NCBI GenBank assembly: GCA_004014935.1
Contig: CP025322.1
Coordinates: 1,364,001-1,428,000 of the forward strand
DNA from: Saccharomycopsis malanga
Taxonomy: Eukaryota > Ascomycota > Saccharomycetes > Ascoideales > Saccharomycopsidaceae
Direction: 5' to 3'
Length of the DNA: 64,000 nt
The notes beneath the pieces were generated by a model. That model was not told the origin of the DNA. It did not search any database and was given only the letters and a program-made list of their open reading frames with translations. Every line of letters begins with the position of its first letter. Positions within the stretch are counted from its first letter, which is position 1. A program made the position numbers and the translations under genes. Positions 20,485 through 32,200 of the stretch are shown in pieces.

Positions 20485-21612
20485 TGAGCCTCATATATGT
20501 CAAGCGGTTTGGAGAATGGTATAATTTGTCTTTATGATTAAATAAATAACCAATTGAATATTCAGCTTTCTGGTTTACCCAATAGCCAACTTTTGAATCA
20601 ATTCCTATTTCTATTAATTAGAAATCCGTAAAATTAAAAACAACTGCCAAACAATAAATGATATTTTCATCATTCAACTCAGCAGCTGATCCACCTTTTA
20701 TGAAACATTATGGACAGTATCCATCTCTGAGATCCTAACCTAAAAAGTGACCAAACCGCTTTGCAGAAACAAAATACGAGACAGACATACACTCCAAAGT
20801 GTTGGTGCACTGTCCCAAACAGTAGCTAAATTGTGGATAGTAAGTGTAGATCGTACTGAATAATGGGTTTCGCGCATATAGAAGTTATACCGACCGTATC
20901 TGAAACAGTGGATACATTTGCACTGTCAAAACGCTAAGTCGACGGTCTAGTGCTTCTACCAAGCACCAGGCTTCTAAAAAACCCCAAAAATGTCAAACTA
21001 CACTAGTTTTGTCGACTGTGTATTGTTTTACGTACGTTAGCCAGGGACTAACTACATGAAGTAAATAATATTTCTACAAACGGTATAATCAACGCTCTAC
21101 TTATGTTTTCAACCAACTTGGTTTCCTTAAACAGCATAAGGTCGTCTCACCGCTTGTAATATTCAATAGCATTGTAAATGTTTTACCTATTGGCACCAGC
21201 TAGGCTGAAACGTAGGCATGACTATGCGAAACGTACACATTCTTGGTGTTAACAATGGAATGGAATATGCCAGGGAAAACGGCTTTGGCTATTAAACTTA
21301 CAAAAAAAAATTAAACGAGAATGTCTGCTTATTTCAATTCTAGCTGAAAATAAAGCAGACTCATTAATTCGAAACATGACCCAAATATACCATGACGAAA
21401 CGATTATGAAGTGAAAAGATGTAAACCGAAAAACAATAACAAAAGAAGTCTGTAAAAAAAAATAATGCTAAGCTATCACCAACATTTGAGCAATTTTTCC
21501 ATGACAATTATCTCAAAGTGTTTGGGACAGAACAAAGGAGGAGGAATAAACAATCATAAAGTAAGAAAAAAAGATTTCGTAATTGCAGTGATTATTCTGT
21601 ATAACATCAGAT
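20485..21612. other. Intergenic: protease promoter and ILV5 3' region
   Basis: A 1.13-kb tandem minus-strand gap, mostly the protease promoter. Contains poly(dA) tracts near 21301 and 21455 and scattered GTCGAC sites (about 20938 and 21012). I recognise no RNA gene or specific operator. Its length suits a highly regulated secreted-enzyme promoter. Confidence 0.45.
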
Positions 21613-22800
21613 TTAGTTGTTTTCTGGACGCAACTTTCTGACTTCCTTGCCAACCTTCCAGATTTCCATGTCGTGGATGATATCCAATTCAGATTGCAAC
21701 TTGGATCTGTAGTCTGGTTGGGAATTGAAATCCAAAGAACGTTGGGTTTCGGAACCGTTTCTGACAGATTCGTACAAATCTTCAAAGACTGGCTTCAAAG
21801 CTTCTTTGAATCTTGGGTACCAGTCCAAAGCACCTCTTCTGGCAGTGGTGGAGCAGGCATCGTACATATAGTCCATACCGTATTTACCAATCAATGGGTA
21901 CAAAGATTGGGTAGCTTCTTCAACAGTTTCATTGAAAGCTTCAGATGGAGAGTGACCGTTTTCTCTCAAAACTTCGTATTGAGCCAAGAACATACCGTGG
22001 ATACCACCCATCAAACAACCTCTTTCACCATAAAGGTCGGAACGGACTTCCTTCTCGAAAGTGGTTTCATAGACATAACCAGAGCCAATGGCAATGGAGA
22101 GAGCAAGTGCCTTTTCTTGAGCCTTACCGGTGACGTCGTTAAAGACAGCATAAGAAGAGTTGATACCTCTACCTTCTTTGAAAAGAGAACGGACAGTTCT
22201 ACCAGAACCCTTTGGAGCAACCAAAATGACATCAACGTCCTTTGGTGGTTCAACATGGGTCAAGTCTTTGAAAACAACGGAGAAACCGTGGGAGAAGTAC
22301 AAAGTCTTGTCTTTGGTAATCAAAGGCTTGATGCTTTCCCAAGTTTCAGACTGAGCAGCATCAGACAACAAGTTCATGATGTAAGTACCCTTCTTGACAG
22401 CCTCATGGACGTCAAACAAGTTTTCGCCTGGAACCCATCCGTCTTCAATAGCTGCTTTCCAAGAAGCACCATTTTTACGGACACCGATGATAACATTAAC
22501 ACCGTTGTCACGCAAGTTCAAACCCTGGCCGTAACCTTGAGAACCGTAACCAATCAAAGCCAAGGTGTCGTTCTTGAAATATTCAAGCAACTTTTCTCTT
22601 GGCCAGTCAGCTCTCTCGTGCACAACTTCTTGAGTACCACCAAAGTTGATAGTCTTCAAACCTCTAGTAGCAATAACTCTAGGGCTTTGAGTTTTCAAAG
22701 CTGGACGAGCACCACAAGCAATAGCTCTAGTGGAAAGAGCTCTCTTGGAAGCACTGGCAACAGAACGACGAGCAGTGTTAGCAATTGAGTTTCTGAACAT
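21613..22800 (-). CDS. ILV5: Acetohydroxyacid reductoisomerase, mitochondrial
   Basis: 395 residues from ATG at 22800 (MFRNSIANTARRS), the same length as S. cerevisiae Ilv5; a TTG-started extension is ignored. An Arg/Ala/Ser-rich matrix presequence (about 1-47, ending ..ATRGLK) is followed by the NADPH fold with GYGSQGYGQGLNLRDNG and the knotted C-terminal domain with the acidic metal ligands in SDLYGERGCLMGG and ..AFNETVEEATQSLYP. Known role: the second step of Ile/Val synthesis; in yeast it is also an mtDNA nucleoid protein. Codon use is strongly biased, as for a highly expressed gene, which creates a long meaningless open frame on the opposite strand. Two Gcn4 sites lie upstream. Confidence 0.98.
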   Translation of the reverse strand: MFRNSIANTARRSVASASKRALSTRAIACGARPALKTQSPRVIATRGLKTINFGGTQEVVHERADWPREKLLEYFKNDTLALIGYGSQGYGQGLNLRDNGVNVIIGVRKNGASWKAAIEDGWVPGENLFDVHEAVKKGTYIMNLLSDAAQSETWESIKPLITKDKTLYFSHGFSVVFKDLTHVEPPKDVDVILVAPKGSGRTVRSLFKEGRGINSSYAVFNDVTGKAQEKALALSIAIGSGYVYETTFEKEVRSDLYGERGCLMGGIHGMFLAQYEVLRENGHSPSEAFNETVEEATQSLYPLIGKYGMDYMYDACSTTARRGALDWYPRFKEALKPVFEDLYESVRNGSETQRSLDFNSQPDYRSKLQSELDIIHDMEIWKVGKEVRKLRPENN

Positions 22801-23116
22801 TTTGGAAATGGTAATAATCAATATGATATGGTGATCAGTAGCAGAAAATCAGCAAGTAACAATGTTATTGGAAACTTTCTTAACAAAAAAAGAAGAAAAA
22901 CAAAATAAAGATATTTTTCAACTGGGATTAATGTCTAGTTATATAGTGTTGGTGACATTCCCCAAGGTGAAAAATTCATCGCATGAACGATGCCCCCGGA
23001 TTGTCGTCTCGGCCCGCTGTAAAGTGTCATAGGACAGCGTGTCGGTGGTAGTTCTGGCCAATGAGACGTCGAACCCGGCATTGCTCATAGAGCAAAACAC
23101 ATCGATTTTCCGTAGG

Positions 23117-23124
23117 TGACTCAT
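23117..23124. promoter_or_regulatory. Gcn4 site upstream of ILV5
   Basis: TGACTCAT, the full Gcn4/bZIP consensus, 317 bp upstream of the ILV5 ATG. Amino-acid biosynthetic genes are classic targets of general amino-acid control. Confidence 0.75.
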
Positions 23125-23312
23125 TGGCTTGCCAAACCGGAGCGAAACACACTAAGCAAAACACGAACTCCGGAAACCGGCGAGTGAAAAAACATGCGAT
23201 TAATGCATGGGGATGCGATATCGTGCATGGCACCTCTTATCGCAAGCACATAAACATGCAGGGCCTCCTGCACCTTCTAAGCGTAGATTTATCGTCTTCG
23301 CGCCGGAAATTC

Positions 23313-23320
23313 ATGAGTCA
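23313..23320. promoter_or_regulatory. Second Gcn4 site upstream of ILV5
   Basis: ATGAGTCA, the same motif in inverted orientation, 513 bp upstream of ILV5. Two full matches within 200 bp support genuine Gcn4 control. Confidence 0.7.
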
Positions 23321-23968
23321 AGAAAAGGTCTGGGTCAGTACTGAGGTCCGTTAACGCTTTGATATTTGATGACTGATATTTGAAACTACAGATTGTTGAT
23401 AATGTAATTGATTTGCTACCAGTTGTGTTACAGTGATTAGGTAAGTACTAAACTTGCATGCCAAATCTCCGCCAAATGTGTAACCCTGACTAAATCTAAG
23501 CATGCTTATATTGTTTGTTCATAATGATATTATATCATTATTCACTATTCAATAGGTTCTTGTTATAAAAACAAAATATCACCAGAAGTTTGTAATATGC
23601 TGATCGTTTCAATTACCAAAAAATCTTCAAGATAACTATCGTAAATATGAAACCGTTATTTTAATATCCCTTTAAAATGCCAACATCCCCATAAAAAACC
23701 ATTTTATATCAGAGACGTACAAATAAGTCTATAGACTAACTTTTCCTATATATTAAAGCAAAAAAACACATATTGTAAGCACATTTACCGCTAATTTTGT
23801 ACATCATTACTCATGCCTTTGTCCCTATAAAGTACCATATTGATTTTGAATATTTAACATCGCTCGTAACCATGAAAAAATAATTAGTATGGCCATAGAG
23901 ATGAGGCAAACAACTAAATGGAAGGTAATTAATATATGCGCTAAAGCACAGTCTTTTGTTGATATAAG

Positions 23969-25921
23969 ATGTCTGGTTACAGCAGGGGTGGGCTTTGGAC
24001 GAATGCGGAGGATGAGATTTTGAAAGCAGCGGTGGCAAAGTATGGGCTTACACAGTGGTCGCGGTGTTCATCTCTTCTTAATCGGAAAACTGCTAAACAA
24101 TGCAAAGCTCGTTGGAATAATTGGTTAAGTCCTAATATCAAAAAGGCTGAGTGGACCACTAGGGAAGACGAGAAATTGCTATCTATGGCGAAAATACTTC
24201 CCAACCAATGGCAGACCATAGCTCCGTTGGTTGGTCGTACGCCGAATCAATGTATAGAGCGATACCAAAAGCTTTTGGATGACTTGGAAGATAGTGCTGC
24301 AGTATCATCGTCTGCCAATCCAGAGGCGATTGCACCAACAGGTCCCAAAATCAATCTCAGTGGTGTCGATGACGGCATGTCAAATGTGCCGGAGTCAAAA
24401 CCGGCCAGGCCCGATGCGATAGATATGGATGATGATGAAAGAGAAATGATTAGTGAAGCTAGAGCGCGTCTTGCCAATACCCAGGGCAAAAAAGCAAAGA
24501 GAAAACAAAGAGAACGTTTGCTTGCCCAAAGCAGGAGAGTAGCATTATTACAGAAACGACGTGAATTGAAAAGTGCTGGATTTAATGTCAAATCATCGTT
24601 AGTTTCTAAATCGCAGAAAAAAGCAGCGCAAAACTTTATGGATTACAATTCCGATATACCATTTGAACGTAAGCCAGAAGTAACTGTGTACGACATTGCT
24701 GAGGAAGAGTCAAAAGATCTCAAAGATAAGGAAAGGTTCCAGAAGGCTATTGCGAGCAAAGCCGGTTTGAACGACAGAGCTAGTAATAGAAAGAGAAAGA
24801 GTTTGGCCAATAAAAATGAAGGAAAGATTTATATTGTTCGAACCGAGGATGTAGATGAAAGTGAGCTTTTAGCGAAAAAACGCAAGCTTGAATTACCAGC
24901 ACCAAAGTTTGGTACAAATGAACATAAAGAACAGAAATTGCAGGACCAATTGGCTCAGATTGCAGAAAATGAAGGTTTGACTGTGGAAAAAGTTAAAGAG
25001 AAGATCCAGGAAGATGATTCCTGGCTTCGAACGAAACTCCCGGAATCTAGTGAAGACAGAATCAAACGATTGGGAAATGATTTGAAAATAATGCTACAAT
25101 CCCAATCTTCTTTGTTAGATGCAAAGGATATCGAACAGGAAATGGAGAAACAGCCTATAGCAGAACCCCAGCGACCAACTCACAAGCCAAAACCGCTGGC
25201 AGAACACTCGGCTAAGCAAGTAGCTAAACGCTTGCGTAAACTATTTGCATTGCTACCTCCTCCTAAGAACGATTTTGAAATCGGGGAAATAGAGAGCAGT
25301 GATGAGGAAGAAGAAGTTGATAATTTTGTCAAAAATGGTAAAATTAATGATGATTTAGGTGAGGTCAAACGAAAAGAAAAAGAACTTAGTGAGGCTGAAA
25401 AACGAGAAAAATTACTGCTACGGTCCATAGCTATTCAGAAAAAATTGCCATTACCATATATAAACTCACAAACAAAAACCTATAAAGCTATATCAAACTT
25501 TCCACTTCTTTCTCAGTACAAGATTGCTAACCATAAGGTTATACAAGAACAATTGGATAAGGAGATGTTACAGCTAATTGTTTCTGACTACTTGAAGTCT
25601 GAGTATTTAGGCGATGTTGAGGATTTGCTCCATGATAAACAACTCAAAAATGACATTGTTGATGACTTGGATAAGCTGTCCAGATACCAAGCTATATCGT
25701 TAATTGCCAGCGAATTGGAAAAGGTTAAAAAAGATAACGTACAGTACTACGCCACTTTGGGTTCTACACTAGAACGTGTCATTAAAGGCAAAAGTTACGC
25801 TTTTCCTGGGTTCGATGGCGAGTTGGATTCCAAACAGGCCGACCAGTTAGCGGAAAAAATGATTGTCTCCATCAAAAACATATCCAAACAGGCAAACAAC
25901 TTGGAAAGACAATTGGTTTGA
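23969..25921 (+). CDS. CEF1: Splicing factor Cef1/Cdc5 (NineTeen complex)
   Basis: 650 residues. Two Myb/SANT repeats at the N-terminus: GGLWTNAEDEILKAAVAKYGLTQWSRCSSLL (about 7-55) and AEWTTREDEKLLSMAKILPNQWQTIAPLVGRTPNQCIERYQKLL (about 59-105). Then a Lys/Arg-rich KRKQRERLLAQSRRVALLQKRRELKSAGF segment characteristic of Cdc5/Cef1, a long acidic/basic middle, and a C-terminal helical region (about 520-650). Known role: a core Prp19/NineTeen complex subunit needed for spliceosome activation. Length is close to the family norm (S. cerevisiae 590, S. pombe Cdc5 757). Confidence 0.95.
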   Translation: MSGYSRGGLWTNAEDEILKAAVAKYGLTQWSRCSSLLNRKTAKQCKARWNNWLSPNIKKAEWTTREDEKLLSMAKILPNQWQTIAPLVGRTPNQCIERYQKLLDDLEDSAAVSSSANPEAIAPTGPKINLSGVDDGMSNVPESKPARPDAIDMDDDEREMISEARARLANTQGKKAKRKQRERLLAQSRRVALLQKRRELKSAGFNVKSSLVSKSQKKAAQNFMDYNSDIPFERKPEVTVYDIAEEESKDLKDKERFQKAIASKAGLNDRASNRKRKSLANKNEGKIYIVRTEDVDESELLAKKRKLELPAPKFGTNEHKEQKLQDQLAQIAENEGLTVEKVKEKIQEDDSWLRTKLPESSEDRIKRLGNDLKIMLQSQSSLLDAKDIEQEMEKQPIAEPQRPTHKPKPLAEHSAKQVAKRLRKLFALLPPPKNDFEIGEIESSDEEEEVDNFVKNGKINDDLGEVKRKEKELSEAEKREKLLLRSIAIQKKLPLPYINSQTKTYKAISNFPLLSQYKIANHKVIQEQLDKEMLQLIVSDYLKSEYLGDVEDLLHDKQLKNDIVDDLDKLSRYQAISLIASELEKVKKDNVQYYATLGSTLERVIKGKSYAFPGFDGELDSKQADQLAEKMIVSIKNISKQANNLERQLV

Positions 25922-26009
25922 TACAGTATATATAGCGCAAATGCCTTACATTGTAGCGTATAAACAATAAACGATATAATGATCTTAACTATTTACACAT
26001 AAACACACA

Positions 26010-26966
26010 CTACAAAGCTTTGGCCTTCTGGGACAAGTGCTCCAAAACAGAGCCTTCGAAAGAATTTTGTTTGACTGGAGCGTCTTCTGGTCTTAGCCAG
26101 TCTTGTGGGTAAGCATGTATTTTCTGTCTCTTCTTTTCTGCAAGCATTTTTCTCTTGTACAATCTAGTGTCTAATGGAAGATCGCTGATGTCTTCCTCTC
26201 CTTCTCTAACAGTTTTAGCTTCCTTGATGCAGTTCTCTAAAATTACAAGCAAATATTTGAAGTTTTGAGTAGGGTATCTGAATCTTTCTAATGACAAATG
26301 TATCTCGTTCTTGATAGGGTTGTATCTTTTACCAAGAATGAGTTTCAATTTATGTTTCTCAACGCTTGACAAGTTTGCGTGTTTTGCAAACTCGCTGAAA
26401 TCAGCTTTGATCACAACTTTTTTCTCTGCTGGGTGGGTTTCGCCAATATAACTAGTATATCTTACATTCAATGGCTTGTCTTTAGGAGGAACAAACTCAC
26501 TACGGTATTTAGCCAACAATGGCAACTCGTATGCAGCAATTCTATTGTACTCTCTGGTGGTACGATGATGTTCAATTAAATCCTGGGCATTGGAACTGTA
26601 TTCATCATACCGATATGTCTTGAAATCGCCTTCTTGAAGTGGATTAAATTGACCAAATTTACCAGCAGTCAAATCTGGACTTGGAGAATTGTATATTTGT
26701 TGTATTTGACTCTTCTGAACCCCTGTAGCTTGAGCAGTGGACAATAAAGCTTCCAATTCATGCTTGTTTTTTGTATAATCACGACCCAACTTCACCACTC
26801 TCTGCTCATACAACTCAAAAATCTTACTGGCTGGAAGATTCTTCCAATCCTCCGGATAAAGATACAAATCAGGACTATCAATAGTTCTTCTGAGCTGAAC
26901 AGACGTCGTGTTGAAAAACCGTCTGCTCGTCATACATAACTGCTTGGACATTGCAGGCCTCATCAT
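26010..26966 (-). CDS. RSM24: Mitochondrial small-subunit ribosomal protein mS35 (Rsm24)
   Basis: 318 residues, as in S. cerevisiae Rsm24 (319). An Arg-rich presequence (SKQLCMTSRRFFNTTSVQLRR) is followed by LYLYPEDWKNLPASKIFELYEQRVVKLG and the C-terminal MRP-S28-type region ..KVVIKADFSEFAKHANLSSVEKHKLKLILGKRYNPIKNEIHLSLERFRYPTQN, written here only as landmarks (about 195-255). Known role: mitoribosome 37S subunit. Convergent with CEF1, only 88 bp apart. Two adjacent Met codons (26966 and 26963) are equivalent starts. Confidence 0.92.
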   Translation of the reverse strand: MMRPAMSKQLCMTSRRFFNTTSVQLRRTIDSPDLYLYPEDWKNLPASKIFELYEQRVVKLGRDYTKNKHELEALLSTAQATGVQKSQIQQIYNSPSPDLTAGKFGQFNPLQEGDFKTYRYDEYSSNAQDLIEHHRTTREYNRIAAYELPLLAKYRSEFVPPKDKPLNVRYTSYIGETHPAEKKVVIKADFSEFAKHANLSSVEKHKLKLILGKRYNPIKNEIHLSLERFRYPTQNFKYLLVILENCIKEAKTVREGEEDISDLPLDTRLYKRKMLAEKKRQKIHAYPQDWLRPEDAPVKQNSFEGSVLEHLSQKAKAL

Positions 26967-29295
26967 GCTCTCAAAACTTGTAATTTATCGTTCTAGAGAC
27001 ACCTTTATTTGGCTGATATTGAAAATTGCATCAACACAATATGATGATGCAATTTTTCTAGTGATTTTTTTCACCACCTCTTAAACGATCACGTGGGGAA
27101 GTGATATAACCTCCACCCTAGGCTATTGGGTTTGATGACTATTTTTAGCGGATTTCATTGTAATACTTGCGGAACCTATTTGTTATGGTAGTATATTTTA
27201 GGTGTATTGGTGAAACCCAGTAGTTGTAGCGTGGTGGGAGTTGAAATGCAGTTTCCCCGACGGATACAATGTTCTCACAGATGATTAATTATAAATTGAT
27301 TCTTTGAAAAATGTGAAGAAAAAAAGAACATCTCCATTGTTCTTTTTTTTAACAGATGTCAGAAAATTACTTTGTTTGGTTTTGTTGAAGACAGAGTAAT
27401 TTCTTTTATTATGATCAATATCTCGTAAAGCAGTTTATTTCCTGTAATTGAAGTTTATGGAACCTATGCAAAAGTAGTTTATAGAAAATCATAATTAGCG
27501 CCAAATCAATATAGAAGAGATATCTTGAATGCAGCCATGTAAGTTGACATATTTGAACCGAAATTTTTCCAGAGTAAGAACAAAATTCTAATTCTTCAAG
27601 ACTGATAACAAGGTATGAATAAGCTAAGAAATATAAAGTATAATTAGGTACATACAGAAGAATCAACAGCTATGGTTATCGGAAAGAACATGGCGTTATT
27701 CAAAATTACCGTCCAATAAACCTACTCACAATTTTTTAACATAATAATTATCATAATGATAAATAAGTAAACGTTTATCATGGAATGCAGCATCCAAACT
27801 AGCGGTTGCACACTATGTTTGATCTATATTAAAATTTTGATATCAAATATCAATACAGATATACAGTAGTAACCTTAAAACAAGGTAGACCTGATGTGTC
27901 ATCATTACAATTCAACTGTGGAATATTTGCCTTAAATAGTTGCAAATGAATGGATAAATAGATCTCAAATCAAAATTGATTTCACAGTAATAACCAGTAA
28001 TAAAACACATCTTTTTGAAAGGCTAAACTAAATATTTTTGAAACATGAGATATTATCAACCACTTTTTATGTTTGCGAGTCATAATAATTAGAAATGCCT
28101 ATTTTTGTAAAACTATATTAAGATGGTTTGTTTTCAAACAGACAATGGAAATAAACATAACTAATTATATAAAAAAAGGCAAGAAGAAGGCTAATAGAAA
28201 GGTAAAATGGAGTCTTAACTAGTGGCTCGAAATACCAATTACAAAGTAATTATGATTGGACACAATACTGTAGACCCTTAAGGATGTCGAAGAATGGCTA
28301 TGAGTTGAGTATTGACTGATAAGTTGAGTCAATAAGATTTAGTAAAGCGAAACAAGGAAAGCGATTGCAAGTAGAAACACACAAAAAATAATGAAACCAA
28401 ATGTTTGCAGTCTAGCAAACTATAGGACTAGGAGTGCATAAGAGCTTATTACTTAAGATGTAGCATTTGCAATAAGCTTCAGCCACATTCTAGTTTCTAC
28501 TGTTCAATAATATGTATTTTTGAATGTAACGCCAACTACGCACACCTTTGAAGTTCACTTGTTGAAAAAATAAATGAAAGTAATTTTCAAAATTTTAAAC
28601 AACCTCTTTTTAAATTTAGGAAAGTGCCTGTTAACTTTTTCACTACTGTCTGTTCGATCTACTGCAAATATAGTTCAACTACAATTATTGATCAGCCCTA
28701 TACTGTATACTAAAAGTTCTTCCTCAAGAACATGCTTTTAAAATAATAGGTATGACTAGCATACACTGAACAATACACTATGTTATGGAAGTGATTGGCA
28801 CAGTCTATACAAGTCTCATGTTGAGCTGTTTACTGCAGAGCGCGCTTAGCTATTTATACACATTTACACATGATGCAAAAAAGTCTCATTATAACAGGTC
28901 AACATTGTGTAGTAGGACTCTGACACCAACAATTGTGGATTCTACACAATGAGTTTAGCTACAAAAATTTTAAAAAAAATCACATTGAAACAAGTATCAA
29001 TTAATTTGGCTATTCCTATCACTAATCCATCTCATTTAAAGTTTTTCTTGTCAATTTAAAAAGACATACCTACTACTACCAGGCAACAGTTTTTATTAAT
29101 AGATCACCTGATCCGTATCAAAAATGTTGCATACATTTGTACAAGTCACGCTCTCACCCGTGCACCAAGAGAAAAATTTCTTTTCTCATTTTTCGTTTTA
29201 GAAGACTAAGATAAGTGCTGTGACTTGTTTGCATAAAATAGGAAATATTTATTAAATATTACATTTTCATAAAGAGATAAATATAAACACACGCG
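26967..29295. other. 2.3-kb AT-rich divergent gap
   Basis: The longest gene-free stretch in the window, between RSM24 and the DUF3020-like gene. Very AT-rich. It contains a perfect 12-bp inverted repeat (27319-27349) but no convincing ORF (the longest, about 83 codons at 27415-27666, looks random), tRNA or other RNA. Candidate roles are a long regulated promoter, an unannotated ncRNA, a replication origin or a centromere-like AT-rich region; the sequence does not decide. Confidence 0.5.
27319..27349. repeat. Perfect 12-bp inverted repeat
   Basis: AAAAAAAGAACA (27319-27330) pairs with TGTTCTTTTTTT (27338-27349) around a 7-nt loop. In RNA it would form a hairpin ending in a U tract, about 350 bp upstream of RSM24. 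Confidence 0.8.
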
Positions 29296-32200
29296 ATGAG
29301 CATCTCATCAGGCACCAATGATGCCATAAATGATCATGGTGTCACCCAGGATGACAGTGCTACCAATGCCAATACCCAGAATGATGTAAAATCGTGGATA
29401 GACGGTGAATATCATGGAAATGAAATAGAACGTACAATGGATAAGAATAGTCCCAATAATATAATAGCTGACGCGTTAGCGGAGATAGTGAACAATGTGA
29501 GCAATGGAGTACATGAGAAGGATGATAATACTAATGATGATTCCAATAATGGAGAGCAAGATGATGGCGCTGGCGATGATGGCACTGATGTTATTGCTGG
29601 AATTGTCGGGGGGATATTTGATGATATAAATGCTCAAAGGGAGGAGGAGGATCATTTTGAAAACCAAGATAGTCAACCGGAAGAAGCTCATAAATTAGAG
29701 AGTCTTCAAAATCATAAAGAAGAAGTACATCAGTCAGGAAACATTGTAAATGAGTCTCATGCTGATGAACTTGAGGAGAACGCGTCTAATGTTGAAGAAG
29801 ACCATTTTGATATGAATGATGCCATTGCTCAAATGGTTACAGAGACTGTCAATGAAGTGAGTCGTGTTGACGAAGAGAAAGAAAAAGCAGAAAAGGAAGA
29901 AGATCAATCAAAGATTGAGGCAAATTATGAGGACAAGTATCAAGAAGCTATCAGTAGAATAGTGAACGAGACTGTGAATCAAATATCGGAAGAACAATCC
30001 AATCAGAGGCGTGTTTCCATACCTGGGAAGGTTGATGAAGTACAAAAAAAAGATAATGGTGACACACAAGAGAAACATAAGGATGATGACGACGACGACG
30101 ATGATGATGATGACTTGAGCAATGCTATGAATGATGCATTTGCTCAATTATTAAAAGATACTTTGAATGATAGTTCTCAAAAAAATATTGTGTCGGAAGA
30201 GAAGAATCCGGAGATGGATTCAACAGAATTGTTGATTAGTGGTGCTGTGAATGAGATTATGAAAAGTGTTAGTGAAGTCAACTCGGAAGTCGATCAGGAG
30301 ACCATAAAAGGTAGAAAACGATCCTTTGTTCAAGCAAGTACCAAAACTGCAGAAAAGGATGTTTCTGCCACTGATATTGCAGAATCTACTATTGCCCGTA
30401 TAGTCCAGAATGTTCAGAATGCTGTTCAGCTGATACCAATGGAGGAGCCTGAAAAGGTGCTGCTGGTGAACACTCAGGAGGATTTCCAGTATGCCATGGA
30501 TGAGATGATTCGGAAAGTTGCCGATGAAATCATACCTGATGATGAAGGAGAAGCCGTGGTCCAAGAAGATACCAATGATTTGCAGTTTGCTATAGAGGAG
30601 ATGGTCAAGAACGTTGTTGATGAGACGTATGAAGATAGTACTCCAACCGATACGTATGCTGCTAGAAGCTCATTGATAGATTCATTGCTTCAGAATAGTG
30701 ACTTAACGAGTAGCATTGTTTCTAGTACCTTGGAAAAGAGGGGATTGGAGTTGTCCAAAAAGAAAGCTTTAGATCTTGCTGAAGAATTGATGATGAAACG
30801 TAATGCCATCACCTCACGGGAATATGCTACCACACCAAACCTTCGTGATCTATTAAACAAACGTGTTAGCCAAGCTAATGCTGCCAGTTCTCTTTCGTTT
30901 CCAGCATCGTTCTATACTGGAGCTTATACTGCCACCACTGCTGAAAAGATAAATGAAGTTGCTGCCAAAGTGTCTGCAACTTCAAAAACCAATCTCCAAC
31001 AACAAAAAGGCTGGGCTCTTAAGAGTTTGAACAATTTACTTTATGGTAAACAACCTGCACCTGCACCTGCACCTGCACCTACTACTCCTACTTTGAGCAC
31101 CACAATCACTCAAGCAGTCAACTATGTTCTTCAAATTCTCATGTCTAACCAGAAGGACATGTTCAAAATCGATGATAAGGAAAGAGTTCGGTTGGATAAC
31201 AGAACTAGAAAACAGAAATGGAGAGAGAAGAACAATTCAAGAAATAAAGATAATGACTTGAGATTTAGAGTTCATAAAAGAGCTAATGTGATGTTTGGAG
31301 AGAAAGATTCCGAAGAAAAACAGAAGTGGATTACTGAAGAATTCAATAAACGGAAGTCAAGGAGAATTGAAAGGCTGAAAAAGACTAACAATGATAATGG
31401 TATTTATACCGGGCCTGCTGTTGGTAAACGTAACATTACCAATTCTATGATCAATGAAAGTATTATAAACTTTGTCAAAGACTCCCTGCTGAATGCCGAA
31501 AATAAAGAAACTGCTGCTCCTTTGGTTGGCCATGAAAATACTCAAGCAATTAGTGAAGCTATTAGTAATGCGCTCAATGCTGCCAACTTGAATGTGTCTC
31601 ATGAACTGTTCACATCTACTATTATGTCATTGGTCACCAGTTATATGTCCAACAATAAAAAGTTTGATGAGAACATTCTAAAAACTATTCAAGCCAAAAA
31701 GCCTAGCGAGTCACCAGCCACTACCTCAGCCACGAACTCCAAGGTCAAACCCCCTTCTAAGACCCCTGATCCTGAACTAACAAGTTTGGTCAAAAATGGA
31801 GCTGTTGCTGCTTATTATAGAAACAAGAATGCCAAGAAAAACATATCCATCAAATCTTCAACAGCCTTACCCGCTATTGACCCTTCCATCATGGATCTAG
31901 ATGGGGATAAGAAAACTTTATCTAATCTTTTTTCTAATATATCTTTGGTTCCTTCCAAAAGAAAAGGATCCGAAACCCCAGAAGCTGCCAGTACTACTAA
32001 AAAACCAGATTTGTCATTTGGTAAAAACAAATCCAATGATTCAAGCAAAAAGCCTAAAGCTGAATCAGAATCCACCATTCCTAAGCCTTCGTTCAGATTA
32101 CCCATTTACAGAAGAAGTATATCTTCTGCTGTTTCTTCTACTGTTGTCACATCTACATCCGTAAAAACTACTGATATGAAACCTGCTAGTCCTAGATCCG

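Larger units (their letters stand above)
22801..23968. other. Intergenic: divergent ILV5 / CEF1 promoter
   Basis: 1.17 kb. The ILV5-proximal half is GC-richer and has two Gcn4 motifs (23117-23124 and 23313-23320) and a near-Leu3 box CCGGAAACCGG (one base longer than the CCGG-N2-CCGG consensus) at about 23171-23181. The CEF1-proximal half is AT-rich and plain. Short ORFs here lack coding character. Confidence 0.6.

Noticed and set aside
21231-21262. CACATTCTTGGTGT string resembling Candida telomere repeat
   Set aside because: Only a partial match, single copy, inside the protease promoter; no second repeat that would make a telomerase template.
21673-22788. 371-codon open frame on the plus strand
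   Set aside because: Exactly antisense to ILV5. Strong codon bias of a highly expressed gene leaves the opposite strand free of stops; no family resemblance.
27415-27666. 83-codon minus-strand ORF in the AT-rich gap
   Set aside because: Composition (Leu/Tyr/Ile/Phe) is what random AT-rich DNA gives; no motif or conserved start context.
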